NCBI RefSeq assembly: GCF_000378425.1
Contig: NZ_KB899820.1
Location: 53,392 to 117,391 of the forward strand
DNA length: 64,000 nt
DNA from: Cohnella laeviribosi DSM 21336
GTDB lineage: Bacteria > Bacillota > Bacilli > Paenibacillales > Paenibacillaceae
Reading direction: 5' to 3'
Part shown: positions 52,994 through 60,856 of the stretch, in pieces
How the letters are laid out: every line of letters begins with the position of its first letter
How positions within the stretch are numbered: the stretch's first letter is position 1
Notes under the pieces: generated by a model
Seen by the model: the letters and a program-made list of their open reading frames with translations, nothing else
What the model was told of the DNA's origin: nothing
Databases searched by the model: none
Made by a program: the position numbers and the translations under genes

Positions 52994-55153
52994 TTAAACC
53001 CTGTTTTCCAGGGATTGTTGAATGGAAGCGGACAGCTTGGCGGTAATTTGCGCCGCTATGGCGTTGTAGTCCAGCTCTTGTTCCTTCACGGTCAACTGGA
53101 CCGCGCCGGCCGCCACGCTGATGTTGATCGGGGCAGGCTGTTGAATGACCGGTCTCGCCCCCGCTGCCGCACCAGCCGCCGCAGCCGGTGCCATGCCGAC
53201 CCCGAAGGCCGGGAAAGGCTGCGGAGCCAGACTCCGGGACCTGGGGGCAGGCAAAGCCGCCGGTTCGTTTTCTTTGCGGAAAAGACTCGCGAGCTTGCCG
53301 AACAATCCGGTGATCAAGTCGCCGGAAAGGCCTCCCGCCGCTCCCAACGCCAGCGCTCCGATTCCCGGCAAAGCCGCGCCGCCGGCCGCCCGGCCCGCCA
53401 AACTTCGGGCTGCCGTACCGACGGCGGCATTTCTTCCTTTGAACAGCCCGGCCGCCCCTTGGATCAGTCCGCCCACGGTCGCCGCCAAGGGCAATGGCGC
53501 CTGCTGGCCGCCTCTGCCAAACAGCCGGGTAAAGAGGTTGCTCCGCCTTGGGCCGGCCCGGTTCCGCACGAAGCCGCCAGGGGATGAGGCTTTTCCGCTT
53601 TCGTCAAGCCCGGGGGCCGTGGCCGTTTCCGAACGGCTGGGCAAAGGAATGACTTTGCTTTCGCTTTTTGCCGCCGCTCCCGTCTTTTTCTTCTTTTTGC
53701 CAAAGGACATAAATCCTTTGATTTTGTTCACGGCTCCGCCGATTTTTTCGCCGACCCATTCGCCGGCCGCGCTTCCGGCCATGCCCAACGCCGCGGTGCC
53801 GATACCGGGCAGCACGAACGATCCGATCGCTGACCCGATCGCCCCGCCGGCTATGCTCCCGACCGTACGGCCGATCGCCTTGTTTCGCTCTTTGCCCGGC
53901 CTGGTCGACGCAATGTCGGCCACATCCGCAATGACTCCGAGCGGGCGCGCAATTTTGCCGGCGGCTTTGAAGGCTCGCTTGGCCCATGACCCGACTCCGC
54001 CAACCGGCCCCGCCACGATGGCCGCTGAAGGCAGCTCGCGAGCCGGTCTGGCCGTTTCGGAAGCCCGTTTGGCGGCCGCCGTTCCCGGGAAAGCAACGAC
54101 TTTGCCCGACGATTTGGGAACGTCCGAACCTGGGCCCGCGGCGGGTTTGGATGGCGGCAAACGCTTGATTTCGGCCGGGGTGTCGACCTCAGGGGGCTGC
54201 GGCAATCTCGTTTTTCCGGGCAGCCGTTTGATGTCGGGAAGCTCAGGCCCCTCGGGAAGCCGGGGAATTTCCGGCAGCCTCGGCTTTGCTGTCTGCGGCA
54301 GCGGAAAGCCGACGACATCCGGAAGCTTTTCCGCTTTGGGCACCGGCATGGCCTGCGCTTGCGCTTTGTTGGGATCGGGGCCCCGGAATTTGTCTTTGCA
54401 TTTGCACTCGCAAATGCACTTGACGATGACGGAAGGCGGATTGGAAGGCGTATTGGAAGGCATGATGATTTGTTTCAGCAAGTCCTTCGCCGCGTCTTTT
54501 AAGGTGTCCTTAAAGAACTCCAACCCTTCTGTGAGGATGTCCTTCTTATCGCCATCCGGGCTGCCCTTACCGTCCGCGCCGCCGCCATCCTGCCTGCCGC
54601 CTGCTATCCGAACCGCCGCAACAAGGTCCAGCCTGGCCTTTACGTCCACGGCCACCTTGACCGTCGCTTCGATCACGGACTTTATCCGTTTCAGCACTTT
54701 TTCGTCCAATTCGATCTTGGCCTTCACGTCCAGCGCGGCCTTGACGGTCGTTTCGGCCATCGACTTGATGCGCTCAAGCGCTTTTATGTCCGCCTCGAAC
54801 TTCGCCTTCAGCTTCACTTCCCAGGACGCGCTTGCCAGCATGTCCAGCTTCTTGCGAATGTTGGCGATCGGGACGCACAGGCAGTCGCTCAGCGCAATGC
54901 CGATGCGGACCCGCTTGCGGCTGAGCGCGTCGAGGCGCCGAAAGAGGCGCTCCATCTTCGCGTCCACTTTATCGAACGTGGTCAGCGTGAGCTTGCCGAG
55001 CAGCTCCGTCCCTTTCCGGAGCTGCTCCGTCCGCTTCCGCAGCCGCTCCAAATACTTGTCCAGCGTGCGGAGCGAGCCCGCCGCCTTGGACATACCGCCG
55101 GCATCGATAACCATATCGATTCCGGCCCGTTTCTGTTCAGCGATCTCATCCAC
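52994..55153 (-). CDS. Tail tape measure protein (XkdO-like position)
   Basis: 719 residues. The N-terminal 200 residues are helical, with two copies of a segment like AKIELDEKVLKRIKSVIEATVK. A cysteine cluster CICECKC lies near residue 250, a Pro-rich region at 280-360, and Ala/Gly hydrophobic stretches (SIAGGAIGSAIGSFVLPGIGTAALG) typical of tape measures follow. Length is at the short end. The start is unclear: GTG 55153 is next to GGGAGG, ATG 55114 is 13 codons in. It overlaps the -1 frame product of the chaperone gene. Confidence 0.72.
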   Translation of the reverse strand: MDEIAEQKRAGIDMVIDAGGMSKAAGSLRTLDKYLERLRKRTEQLRKGTELLGKLTLTTFDKVDAKMERLFRRLDALSRKRVRIGIALSDCLCVPIANIRKKLDMLASASWEVKLKAKFEADIKALERIKSMAETTVKAALDVKAKIELDEKVLKRIKSVIEATVKVAVDVKARLDLVAAVRIAGGRQDGGGADGKGSPDGDKKDILTEGLEFFKDTLKDAAKDLLKQIIMPSNTPSNPPSVIVKCICECKCKDKFRGPDPNKAQAQAMPVPKAEKLPDVVGFPLPQTAKPRLPEIPRLPEGPELPDIKRLPGKTRLPQPPEVDTPAEIKRLPPSKPAAGPGSDVPKSSGKVVAFPGTAAAKRASETARPARELPSAAIVAGPVGGVGSWAKRAFKAAGKIARPLGVIADVADIASTRPGKERNKAIGRTVGSIAGGAIGSAIGSFVLPGIGTAALGMAGSAAGEWVGEKIGGAVNKIKGFMSFGKKKKKTGAAAKSESKVIPLPSRSETATAPGLDESGKASSPGGFVRNRAGPRRSNLFTRLFGRGGQQAPLPLAATVGGLIQGAAGLFKGRNAAVGTAARSLAGRAAGGAALPGIGALALGAAGGLSGDLITGLFGKLASLFRKENEPAALPAPRSRSLAPQPFPAFGVGMAPAAAAGAAAGARPVIQQPAPINISVAAGAVQLTVKEQELDYNAIAAQITAKLSASIQQSLENRV

Positions 55154-55322
55154 CTCCCTTCCGTCCGGAGGACGCCGCCTGCTCCGCTTCCAGTTCGAGC
55201 TCCATGCTCGCCATCAGGAACAGCTGCTCGCCGCGCGGCAGCCGCCAGAAGACGCCGGGGCGAAGGTGGTGCCGCACCCAAATCGCATGCAGCATGCCCG
55301 CGATCGCCCCGGTGCGGATCAG
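55146..55322 (-). CDS. -1 frame extension of the tail assembly chaperone
   Basis: 58 codons entered only by a -1 shift at A-AAA-AAC. They encode LIRTGAIAGMLHAIWVRHHL... and end in a TGA that overlaps the start region of the tape measure gene. There is no ribosome site for separate initiation at its single early ATG. The fused product would have 194 residues. This mirrors lambda G/GT. Confidence 0.7.
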   Translation of the reverse strand: MIRTGAIAGMLHAIWVRHHLRPGVFWRLPRGEQLFLMASMELELEAEQAASSGRKGGG

Positions 55323-55729
55323 TTTTTTACGTCTTCCAGCTCGGTGTTGAAGCCGGACAGGTCAAGGACGACATCGCCGAGCGCGGACAGTTCGCCCGCG
55401 AGCAGGATGCGCTTGATGACCTCCTCCGCCGTGCTCGCCTGAAACTTCGCGAGCAGCTGCGGGTTGCCCCAGTTCGGGGAAACGGTGCTCGCCGCGATCA
55501 GCGAAACGTTGAACAGCTCCTCGTCCAGCCGTTCGATCGTCTGTCCCCGCTTCTCCTTGCGCTCCGTGCAGCGCTCGCGGATGCCGAACACCTGCTTGCC
55601 GGTCAGCCCACGCAACTTCACCGGAATGCCGAGCCGCTCCAGCAGCACCGTCCGCTCCGGAAGCGTGTCGGCATCAAGCAGGCGCTGCAGCACCTGCTCT
55701 TCCGTCAACAACTCCATTTCCGTCGACAT
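55319..55729 (-). CDS. xkdN: Tail assembly chaperone (XkdN-like), zero-frame product
   Basis: 136 residues. RLGIPVKLRGLTGKQVFGIRERCTER and FNVSLIAASTVSPNWGNPQLLAKFQ are typical XkdN segments. It binds and shields the tape measure during assembly. The gene ends GTA-AAA-AAC-TGA, a slippery heptamer in phase with the stop codon. Confidence 0.82.
   Translation of the reverse strand: MSTEMELLTEEQVLQRLLDADTLPERTVLLERLGIPVKLRGLTGKQVFGIRERCTERKEKRGQTIERLDEELFNVSLIAASTVSPNWGNPQLLAKFQASTAEEVIKRILLAGELSALGDVVLDLSGFNTELEDVKN
55322..55328 (-). promoter_or_regulatory. Slippery heptamer A-AAA-AAC for -1 frameshifting
   Basis: On the minus strand the codons are GTA AAA AAC TGA. The last A of GTA with AAA AAC forms X-XXY-YYZ, and the stop codon follows directly. 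The -1 frame stays open for 58 codons. Confidence 0.75.
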
Positions 55730-55762
55730 GTCTTCGTCCTCCTCGCGATCGTAACGTTATCG

Positions 55763-56170
55763 TCAGCTTGCGACAATCGGGTCGAGCAGCTCGTAGCCTT
55801 CGAAGGTGAAGGCCGTCTCCTCCGTGACTTCCTCGCCCGCCGTCCAGTTGGCGAGCTGGATTTTGTCGGCCACGCAGCCGATCAGCTTGATCCGCTCGAA
55901 GCCGTAGCTTTCCGGATCGGCCAGCTTGTTGATGATTTCGAATTTCGCAAAGCCGCGGCGGATCATATCGCTCGTCACCTTGAAGCCGCTCATCGTGCCG
56001 GTGCCTTTTTTGGCGCCGAGCTTGTGGACGGTCCACTCCGCCCCCGACAGCTTCAGCTCGCGCTTCTCGACTTCGACCGAAGCCTCCAGATGGTTGATGT
56101 TCGTCTGCCACACCCCGTCGATGAACACTTGCCCGTAAGTGCCGAGAATGGCTCTGGTCGGATCCATCAT
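55763..56170 (-). CDS. xkdM: Tail tube protein (XkdM-like, DUF2001)
   Basis: 135 residues. AILGTYGQVFIDGVWQTNINHLEASVEVEKRELKLSG and GFKVTSDMIRRGFAKFEIINKL are the family hallmarks. It polymerises into the inner tube. GGGGGATAACGG precedes the ATG pair. Confidence 0.88.
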   Translation of the reverse strand: MMDPTRAILGTYGQVFIDGVWQTNINHLEASVEVEKRELKLSGAEWTVHKLGAKKGTGTMSGFKVTSDMIRRGFAKFEIINKLADPESYGFERIKLIGCVADKIQLANWTAGEEVTEETAFTFEGYELLDPIVAS

Positions 56171-56185
56171 GTTCCGTTATCCCCC

Positions 56186-57634
56186 TTATTGCACGACAAA
56201 CGTGCCGAAAATTTGTTCCACCACGTCGGTGAGTTTCGCTTCCCACTTCAGGAAGACCTGATCGGGTTCCGGCGTAAACGCCGGATCGACGTAAACGTCG
56301 TAGCCCTCCGCTTCGATGACGCCGGCCTGGGCGAGCGTCTGCAAATACTGCTTGCACGCGCCGATCAGCGCGAGGCGGCCTTCTTCGGTGTTGTTCACCT
56401 TGCCGATGTAATGGTCCTCGGCCGTACGCTGCAGATCCGAATTGATCGTGTCGATGACGCGGATCGTCCGGATTTTTTTCCAGGCGTTGCTTTGATTTTC
56501 GCCGGGCGTCACCAGCGTGTTGATGCCGCGAAGCGCCTTGACCTGCCGTCCGTCGTGGATATGCAGGAAAACGCCGCCGCGAACGGCCTGCTCCTGCTCG
56601 GAACGGGTCCAGCGCCGGGTCACGTCCTCGAACGGAGCGGACGCATACGTCGTCGACTGGTTCAGGCTCTGGCCCGCGATCAGGCCGGCGACGTAAGCGG
56701 CCGTCTGGGCGGAGCTGTACTCCACGCCGGCCAGCTTCACGCCGGTGCCGACGTTGACGACGCCTTCGCTGTTGAAGCCCGCGCTGCGGGCGATGGCCTT
56801 GCTCACGGCGTCGGCCGCTTTGTCGTCCGCGGCGGAGCCGCCGACGACCAATACCGCGCCTGCGCCTTCCTCGCGGATGCGGGCAATCCAGGCCGCCGCG
56901 CTCGCAAGCAGCGCCGCGTCGGATACGCCGTCCAGCGCCACGGTGTTGAACGATTGCGTCTCGAATTCGGCAAATGCGGAAATATAGTCGCTGTTCGCAG
57001 TGCCGGAAATCCCCGATTTGCCTCCAGTCAGAACCGCTCCGGTTACGCTGGCGAGCGTGCCGTTGCCGTCGTCCGTCTTCGTCGCGACGATCCACTTGTT
57101 GGCGGCGTCGCCGTTAATCGCCTCGACGGCCGCCTGCACCGAACCGTCCGCGAACGTGAAGGTGCGAAGCAGCTTCGTGCCTTCGTACAGCTTCAGCTCC
57201 TTCATCCCGGCATCGGCCGCGCTTGTCTGCACCGTCACCCGGAACTTGTTGCCGCGCTCGCCGCTGTATTTGGCTTCGAGCTTCAGCACTTCCGCCGGCG
57301 TCGTCGCGTTGTCCGTAAGCGTGATCGAAGCCTTCGCGTCCGTGCCGTCTGTCAGCCGGTACGCGAGCAGCTTGCTGGCGCCGCCCAGCAGCGCGAACTT
57401 CAGCGTCGTATACGCCGTCGCGCCGCCGCTGTCGTCCGCCGAGAACGTCTCGATCGCCTCGTTTTCATTCGCAAGCTCCACGATCTGACGCACCGGACCC
57501 CAATGCGCCTTGACCGGGAGGATGACCGTCCCCCTCGCTCCTTGTCCGATCGCGGCCGTCGCCGCCGAACGAAACGCCATATAAAAGCCGGGCAACACCG
57601 GCAAATCCGTCGCACTCCAGTTGCCTCCCGCCAT
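56186..57634 (-). CDS. xkdK: Contractile tail sheath protein (XkdK-like)
   Basis: 482 residues. PGFYMAFRSAATAAIGQGARGTVILPVKAHWGPV opens the sheath fold; FLHIHDGRQVKALRGINTLVTPGENQSNAWKKIRTIRVIDTI near residue 350-400 is the conserved core. Proves a myovirus-type contractile tail. It starts one base before the stop region of the small preceding gene. Confidence 0.9.
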   Translation of the reverse strand: MAGGNWSATDLPVLPGFYMAFRSAATAAIGQGARGTVILPVKAHWGPVRQIVELANENEAIETFSADDSGGATAYTTLKFALLGGASKLLAYRLTDGTDAKASITLTDNATTPAEVLKLEAKYSGERGNKFRVTVQTSAADAGMKELKLYEGTKLLRTFTFADGSVQAAVEAINGDAANKWIVATKTDDGNGTLASVTGAVLTGGKSGISGTANSDYISAFAEFETQSFNTVALDGVSDAALLASAAAWIARIREEGAGAVLVVGGSAADDKAADAVSKAIARSAGFNSEGVVNVGTGVKLAGVEYSSAQTAAYVAGLIAGQSLNQSTTYASAPFEDVTRRWTRSEQEQAVRGGVFLHIHDGRQVKALRGINTLVTPGENQSNAWKKIRTIRVIDTINSDLQRTAEDHYIGKVNNTEEGRLALIGACKQYLQTLAQAGVIEAEGYDVYVDPAFTPEPDQVFLKWEAKLTDVVEQIFGTFVVQ

Positions 57635-57635
57635 C

Positions 57636-57827
57636 TTACTTCACCTTCCTGTCCAAAAATTGATTGACGAAACGTTTCGCTTCCGCCACCGTCAGCTCTT
57701 CCTTGTCCACGCCGTGCAAGGCGCCCGCCAGAACCTCCGGCGGCACGCCGAACAGGACGGCGGAGCTTGCCGCGAGCTCCTCGCGGCCGTATTTGGCGGC
57801 CGTAGCCGCCGGTTTCTTCTCTGCCAC
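57636..57827 (-). CDS. Small phage protein before the sheath gene
   Basis: 63 residues. EELAASSAVLFGVPPEVLAGALHGVDKEELTVAEAKRFVNQFLDR reads like the short proteins that precede the sheath in PBSX-type modules. A Lys/Ala-rich N-terminus. Role unknown. Confidence 0.65.
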   Translation of the reverse strand: MAEKKPAATAAKYGREELAASSAVLFGVPPEVLAGALHGVDKEELTVAEAKRFVNQFLDRKVK

Positions 57828-57838
57828 AGAGCTTCACC

Positions 57839-58690
57839 TCATGACCTGATTTCGTTGAAAAACACTTCCCGCATCAGCGGAGCGTCGGTTGCGAAATGCT
57901 CCCGCTTGACCCGGCGCGACAGGACGACCGTAAGCTGCCCGTCCCTGACGGGATCGGCGCCGAATCTTACCTTGCTCTCCTCCACGGCAAGCCACCGCCG
58001 GTCCGCCTCGGCCAGCACGATCTTGCCGTCCAGCTTCAGGCTCGAGGCAAGCCGCGACGCCGCCTCCCGCTCCTCCTGGTCTGATCGGCCCTCCACGTGG
58101 CCGATCAGGCGCTTGCGGACGACCAGCGCCGCCGCGTTGCCCGCCCCTGCCTCCCAGCCGTCCAATCTCCACAGGACGGCGGGACGGCCATAGGAGCTTG
58201 GCCATTCGTTGAGGCATACCTGCCAGGGCTGCCCGAGCTGAGCCGCCGTCCAGGCGGCGACCGCTTCCAGCCAAGGATCGCTCGGCGCCGTCTCGGCCAT
58301 GGCGGCCGGTTGAACGGCGTCCACCGCGAACCTCAGAGTCCGCGAAAGCGTCTGCCGCTCCTCGTCCACGCGGTCCCGGCCGAACGAACCGATATACCGG
58401 CAGAAGAAGACATCCCCCGTATCCGGGTCCGTCAGCGACCGCTCGTCCAGCGACCGGATGACGGCTGCAGCCAGGCGGTCCACCGCGTCAAAGCCCGCCG
58501 TCCCGGCTTCGTGCAGTTCCACTTCGTAGCGCCGCCGAAACCCCGGAAACCCGCCGCTCCCGGTTTCTCTGCCCTGCCGAACGACCAGATAAGGCTTGCT
58601 GATCGAGGCGTAGTCCTCATGGGGTTCGAGCACCCGCCCGCCGATGTCGGGAATGTCAGCGGACAAGCGCTGACGGATTGCGTGTCTCAT
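57839..58690 (-). CDS. Tail terminator-like protein with an extra C-terminal domain
   Basis: 283 residues. Residues 1-130 look like a tail terminator (IPDIGGRVLEPHEDYASISKPYLVVRQG, RRRYEVELHEAG, VDRLAAAVIRSLDE). Residues 140-283 (SDPWLEAVAAWTAAQLGQPWQVCLNEWP... VKFGADPVRDGQLTVVLSRRVKRE region) are a second domain I do not recognise, possibly a fused neighbour. First gene of the late operon. Starts at 58690 or 58705 both have poor ribosome sites. Confidence 0.6.
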   Translation of the reverse strand: MRHAIRQRLSADIPDIGGRVLEPHEDYASISKPYLVVRQGRETGSGGFPGFRRRYEVELHEAGTAGFDAVDRLAAAVIRSLDERSLTDPDTGDVFFCRYIGSFGRDRVDEERQTLSRTLRFAVDAVQPAAMAETAPSDPWLEAVAAWTAAQLGQPWQVCLNEWPSSYGRPAVLWRLDGWEAGAGNAAALVVRKRLIGHVEGRSDQEEREAASRLASSLKLDGKIVLAEADRRWLAVEESKVRFGADPVRDGQLTVVLSRRVKREHFATDAPLMREVFFNEIRS

Positions 58691-58753
58691 GACGAACTGC
58701 CACATCCTTTGCCGCCATCTTCGCTAAGCCTCCTACGCTTCGTTTTTGGGAGG

Positions 58754-58782
58754 AGAACATTTGTTCGCTCCTCTCGTCTATA
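58754..58782 (-). promoter_or_regulatory. Late tailocin promoter with LexA-type SOS box
   Basis: On the minus strand a -10 TATAGA (58777-58782) has no good -35, which suits activation by the sigma-like protein. Just downstream lies CGAACAAATGTTCT (58754-58767), matching the Bacillus LexA consensus CGAACRNRYGTTYC at 13 of 14 positions. LexA would cover the transcription start. Confidence 0.65.
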
Positions 58783-58800
58783 GGTGGCAATCGTACGACA

Positions 58801-59385
58801 TCATCCTACGAGAAAAACCGAGCCGCCGACGTTCGCCGCGATTTTCCGCTGCGCTCTGAGCACGTAGGTCGATACGCTGGACTTGCTGATGCCCAGAAGA
58901 GCGGCGATTTCCGCGTAGGAATAGCACTGGGCATGGGCCAGCACGTAGCATTCGCGCTCCCGCTCGGTAAGCCCCCGCAGCGCGGCTTCGATCCGGCGCC
59001 GGCGTTCCTCCCCGCCTTCATCGGCGACTTCTTCCTGACGGCAAACCGGAGCAACGGCAGGCAAACGGGACGGATCGGTCAAAATCTCCCGCTGCACGCC
59101 CGAACGCCGTTCGATTCCCCTCCGGTTGCCCGGACGCCTGCCCGTCTCCAGCCATTCGATGACGTAACTGCAGCTGTCGATCATTTCGAGCACCAGCTTG
59201 CGCTGCCGTTCCAATTCGAGCCATCTGTCCATTTGACCGGCCGAACGGATCGGCTCCAGGGCCGCGATTTCCCGCGTCAGCCGGTCGGCCGCAAGCAGCA
59301 AGCCTCTTCTCGTTTTCCGGTAATTGTCGGCCGTCGCTTTTCCCAAATCGATCGTTTTGCCGCAGCGTTTCGCTTCCTTCTCCAT
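58801..59385 (-). CDS. Sigma-70 region 4-like activator of the tailocin late genes
   Basis: 194 residues. A helical N-terminal half (about 1-90) and a C-terminal sigma region 4 helix-turn-helix (LTERERECYVLAHAQCYSYAEIAALLGISKSSVSTYVLRAQRKI). It resembles Xpf/ArpU-type positive control factors of PBSX-like elements. It lies between the LexA/XRE-controlled promoter and the late operon. ATG 59385 has AAGGA very close; a TTG at 59433 is an alternative. Confidence 0.78.
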   Translation of the reverse strand: MEKEAKRCGKTIDLGKATADNYRKTRRGLLLAADRLTREIAALEPIRSAGQMDRWLELERQRKLVLEMIDSCSYVIEWLETGRRPGNRRGIERRSGVQREILTDPSRLPAVAPVCRQEEVADEGGEERRRRIEAALRGLTERERECYVLAHAQCYSYAEIAALLGISKSSVSTYVLRAQRKIAANVGGSVFLVG

Positions 59386-59412
59386 TTCCTTCGCCTCGCT
59401 CCCTCCGCTTTT

Positions 59413-59429
59413 TTTGCCAAATTGGCAAA
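59413..59429. promoter_or_regulatory. Operator O1 of the tailocin switch
   Basis: TTTGCCAAATTGGCAAA, a perfect 17-base palindrome in the untranslated leader of the activator gene. Two weaker copies lie at 59512-59528 and 59563-59579. Confidence 0.7.
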
Positions 59430-59490
59430 CCAACCCTATTCCAAAACCATCGCGACCGAATAAACATCGTTCCCAGACAATTCCATAATG

Positions 59491-59534
59491 AGAACGTGTG
59501 TTCGATTATAGTTTGCCAATTAGGTAAATGTCAA
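59491..59534 (-). promoter_or_regulatory. Activator promoter with operator O2 and a LexA-type SOS box
   Basis: On the minus strand perfect TTGACA (59529-59534) and TATAAT (59505-59510) with 18 bases between. The spacer is occupied by O2 (TTTGCCAA-T-TAGGTAAA, 59512-59528). CGAACACACGTTCT (59491-59504), 13 of 14 to the Bacillus LexA consensus, covers the start point. Both XRE and LexA should therefore have to leave before the activator is made. Confidence 0.75.
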
Positions 59535-59562
59535 TCTATTTTTGCTATTTGAAATTTATTGT

Positions 59563-59585
59563 TTTGCCAAAAAGGAAAATATGAT
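59563..59585 (+). promoter_or_regulatory. XRE repressor promoter with operator O3
   Basis: -10 TATGAT (59580-59585) with a poor -35 (TATTGT at 17 bases). O3 (TTTGCCAA-A-AAGGAAAA, 59563-59579) fills the spacer, which allows autorepression. Confidence 0.55.
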
Positions 59586-59625
59586 AAAATGGAATCACCT
59601 TAATCCCGAAAGAAGGAAGATGTTC

Positions 59626-60003
59626 ATGACGCTGGGCAAGCGCCTTCGCGAACGCAGAGAGAGCATGGGCAAGACGCAGATCGACGCGGCCAGGGACCTT
59701 GGCATCAGCAACGTGCAGCTCTCCCGTTACGAATCCGACGCCCGCAAGCCCGAACCCGAGATGCTGATCCGATTCGCGGAATATTACCGCACGACGGTCG
59801 ATTATTTGCTCGGACGGACCGACGAGGCGGACCCGGGCACGTCCGAAGCGTTCGAGGAATTTATCCGGAACCCGGAACACGGCGTTTTTTTCAAAGATTA
59901 TTTGGAAGCCCCGGAGGAGCGGAAAGCGGAGATGCTCCGGTTTTGGGCGTTCATTCGCGAGAAGGAGAAAGGCCGCAAGCCGGGAGACCGGCAAGGGGAA
60001 TAA
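59626..60003 (+). CDS. XRE-family repressor (ImmR-like)
   Basis: 125 residues. HTH_3 domain at about 4-58 (GKRLRERRESMGKTQIDAARDLGISNVQLSRYESDARKP), then YYRTTVDYLLGRTDE, the usual end of the DNA-binding part, and a C-terminal domain. ATG 59626 is six bases after AAGGAAG. It should bind the TTTGCCAA operators and keep the activator off. A metalloprotease gene follows, as in ImmR/ImmA pairs. Confidence 0.85.
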   Translation: MTLGKRLRERRESMGKTQIDAARDLGISNVQLSRYESDARKPEPEMLIRFAEYYRTTVDYLLGRTDEADPGTSEAFEEFIRNPEHGVFFKDYLEAPEERKAEMLRFWAFIREKEKGRKPGDRQGE

Positions 60004-60200
60004 GGCGTCCGGGAGGCATGAGCAGGCGGCGGATGCGAGCCTTTCGCGGGAAACGAACAGGCAGTAGAGGCGAGCCGAGCCGCCGAAATGAGGACGCAAG
60101 CGCAGGAAAGATCAAAAAACGCAAAATAACAGGCCCATCTGGGCCCTTATTTATCCTGAAAAGACGAACATACATTCCCGTTTTTCGATGAGGTGCTCGC
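60004..60200. other. Gap between repressor and protease genes
   Basis: No gene is supported. A short hairpin GGCCC-ATCT-GGGCC (60132-60145) is followed by CTTATTTAT, not a strong terminator. It may lower protease expression. Confidence 0.4.
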
Positions 60201-60752
60201 ATGCTTCGATATTATCGCCCGACTCCATTCGAACAGTGGATTGAAAATCTGTGGCGCAAAGCCGGTATTCTGACGCCGGGACAATTGACGATCGACGAGG
60301 TCGCCTCCCGCCTCAACGTGTGGGTTCACTATCTGGACGTGACGAGCCGAGCGCTCGAATGGATGGGCATGCGGACCATCCTGATCGACAAGCGGCTCGG
60401 CCGCGCCGAGCAGTGGGCGGATTTTCTCCACGAGCTGTGCCATATCCTGCGCCACGCCGGCAATCAGACGCTGATGCCCCGATCGTTCCTCGAGCACCAG
60501 GAAGCGGAAGCGAACCGGTTTACGCTGTACGCTTCCATGCCGTATTACATGCTGAAGGACATGCCCTTGCCCGAGCGGAAAAACGAAGCCGTCGCCTACA
60601 TCGCTTCGCGGTTCGGCGTCACCTTCGCGATGGCAAGCCGCAGGCTCGAGCAGATCCAGCGGCGGACGTTCGAAGCGATTCTGTGGGAGGAGTTCGAGCG
60701 GCACGAGAAGCTGCAAGCCGGCCGCGGCTGCCTGGTCGGCGATTGGGCATAG
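60201..60752 (+). CDS. ImmA/IrrE-family metallopeptidase
   Basis: 183 residues. Zinc site HELCH at residues 77-81 (DFLHELCHILRH) and the third ligand glutamate in HQEAEANRFTLYASMP. In ICEBs1-type systems ImmA cleaves the XRE repressor after a signal. GAGGTG precedes the ATG. Its target is very probably the repressor encoded just upstream. Confidence 0.88.
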   Translation: MLRYYRPTPFEQWIENLWRKAGILTPGQLTIDEVASRLNVWVHYLDVTSRALEWMGMRTILIDKRLGRAEQWADFLHELCHILRHAGNQTLMPRSFLEHQEAEANRFTLYASMPYYMLKDMPLPERKNEAVAYIASRFGVTFAMASRRLEQIQRRTFEAILWEEFERHEKLQAGRGCLVGDWA

Positions 60753-60820
60753 ACATGAGGTTCGCCGTCCCTTTCGCGGGGAGCCTGCCCGGGCCGGAAA
60801 CGCCGGAACTTGGCGGCGTC

Positions 60821-60848
60821 CGTGCCGGTCCGGGCGGATCTTTTTCGT
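60821..60848 (+). terminator. Weak terminator after the protease gene
   Basis: TCCG and CGGA arms with inner GCC/GG pairs, followed by TCTTTTTC. Low stability; listed because it lies between convergent genes. Confidence 0.35.
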
Positions 60849-60856
60849 TCTCACGA

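Larger units (their letters stand above)
43403..60752 (-). mobile_element. Contractile phage-tail-like particle (tailocin, PBSX-type tail) locus
   Basis: From the ImmA/XRE switch to the endolysin terminator the region contains regulators, a sigma-like activator, tail terminator, sheath, tube, tail chaperones, tape measure, hub and baseplate proteins, fibre, XhlA-like, holin and endolysin. The order matches the tail half of PBSX (xkdK to xhlA). No terminase, portal, capsid, protease, integrase, excisionase or replication gene is present, and flanking genes are chromosomal. This fits a domesticated tailocin rather than a prophage. Confidence 0.8.

Noticed and set aside
53145..55442. 765-codon open frame on the plus strand
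   Set aside because: It is antisense to the tape measure and neighbours; the long frame comes from high GC in the real genes. It has no family-like sequence and no ribosome site.
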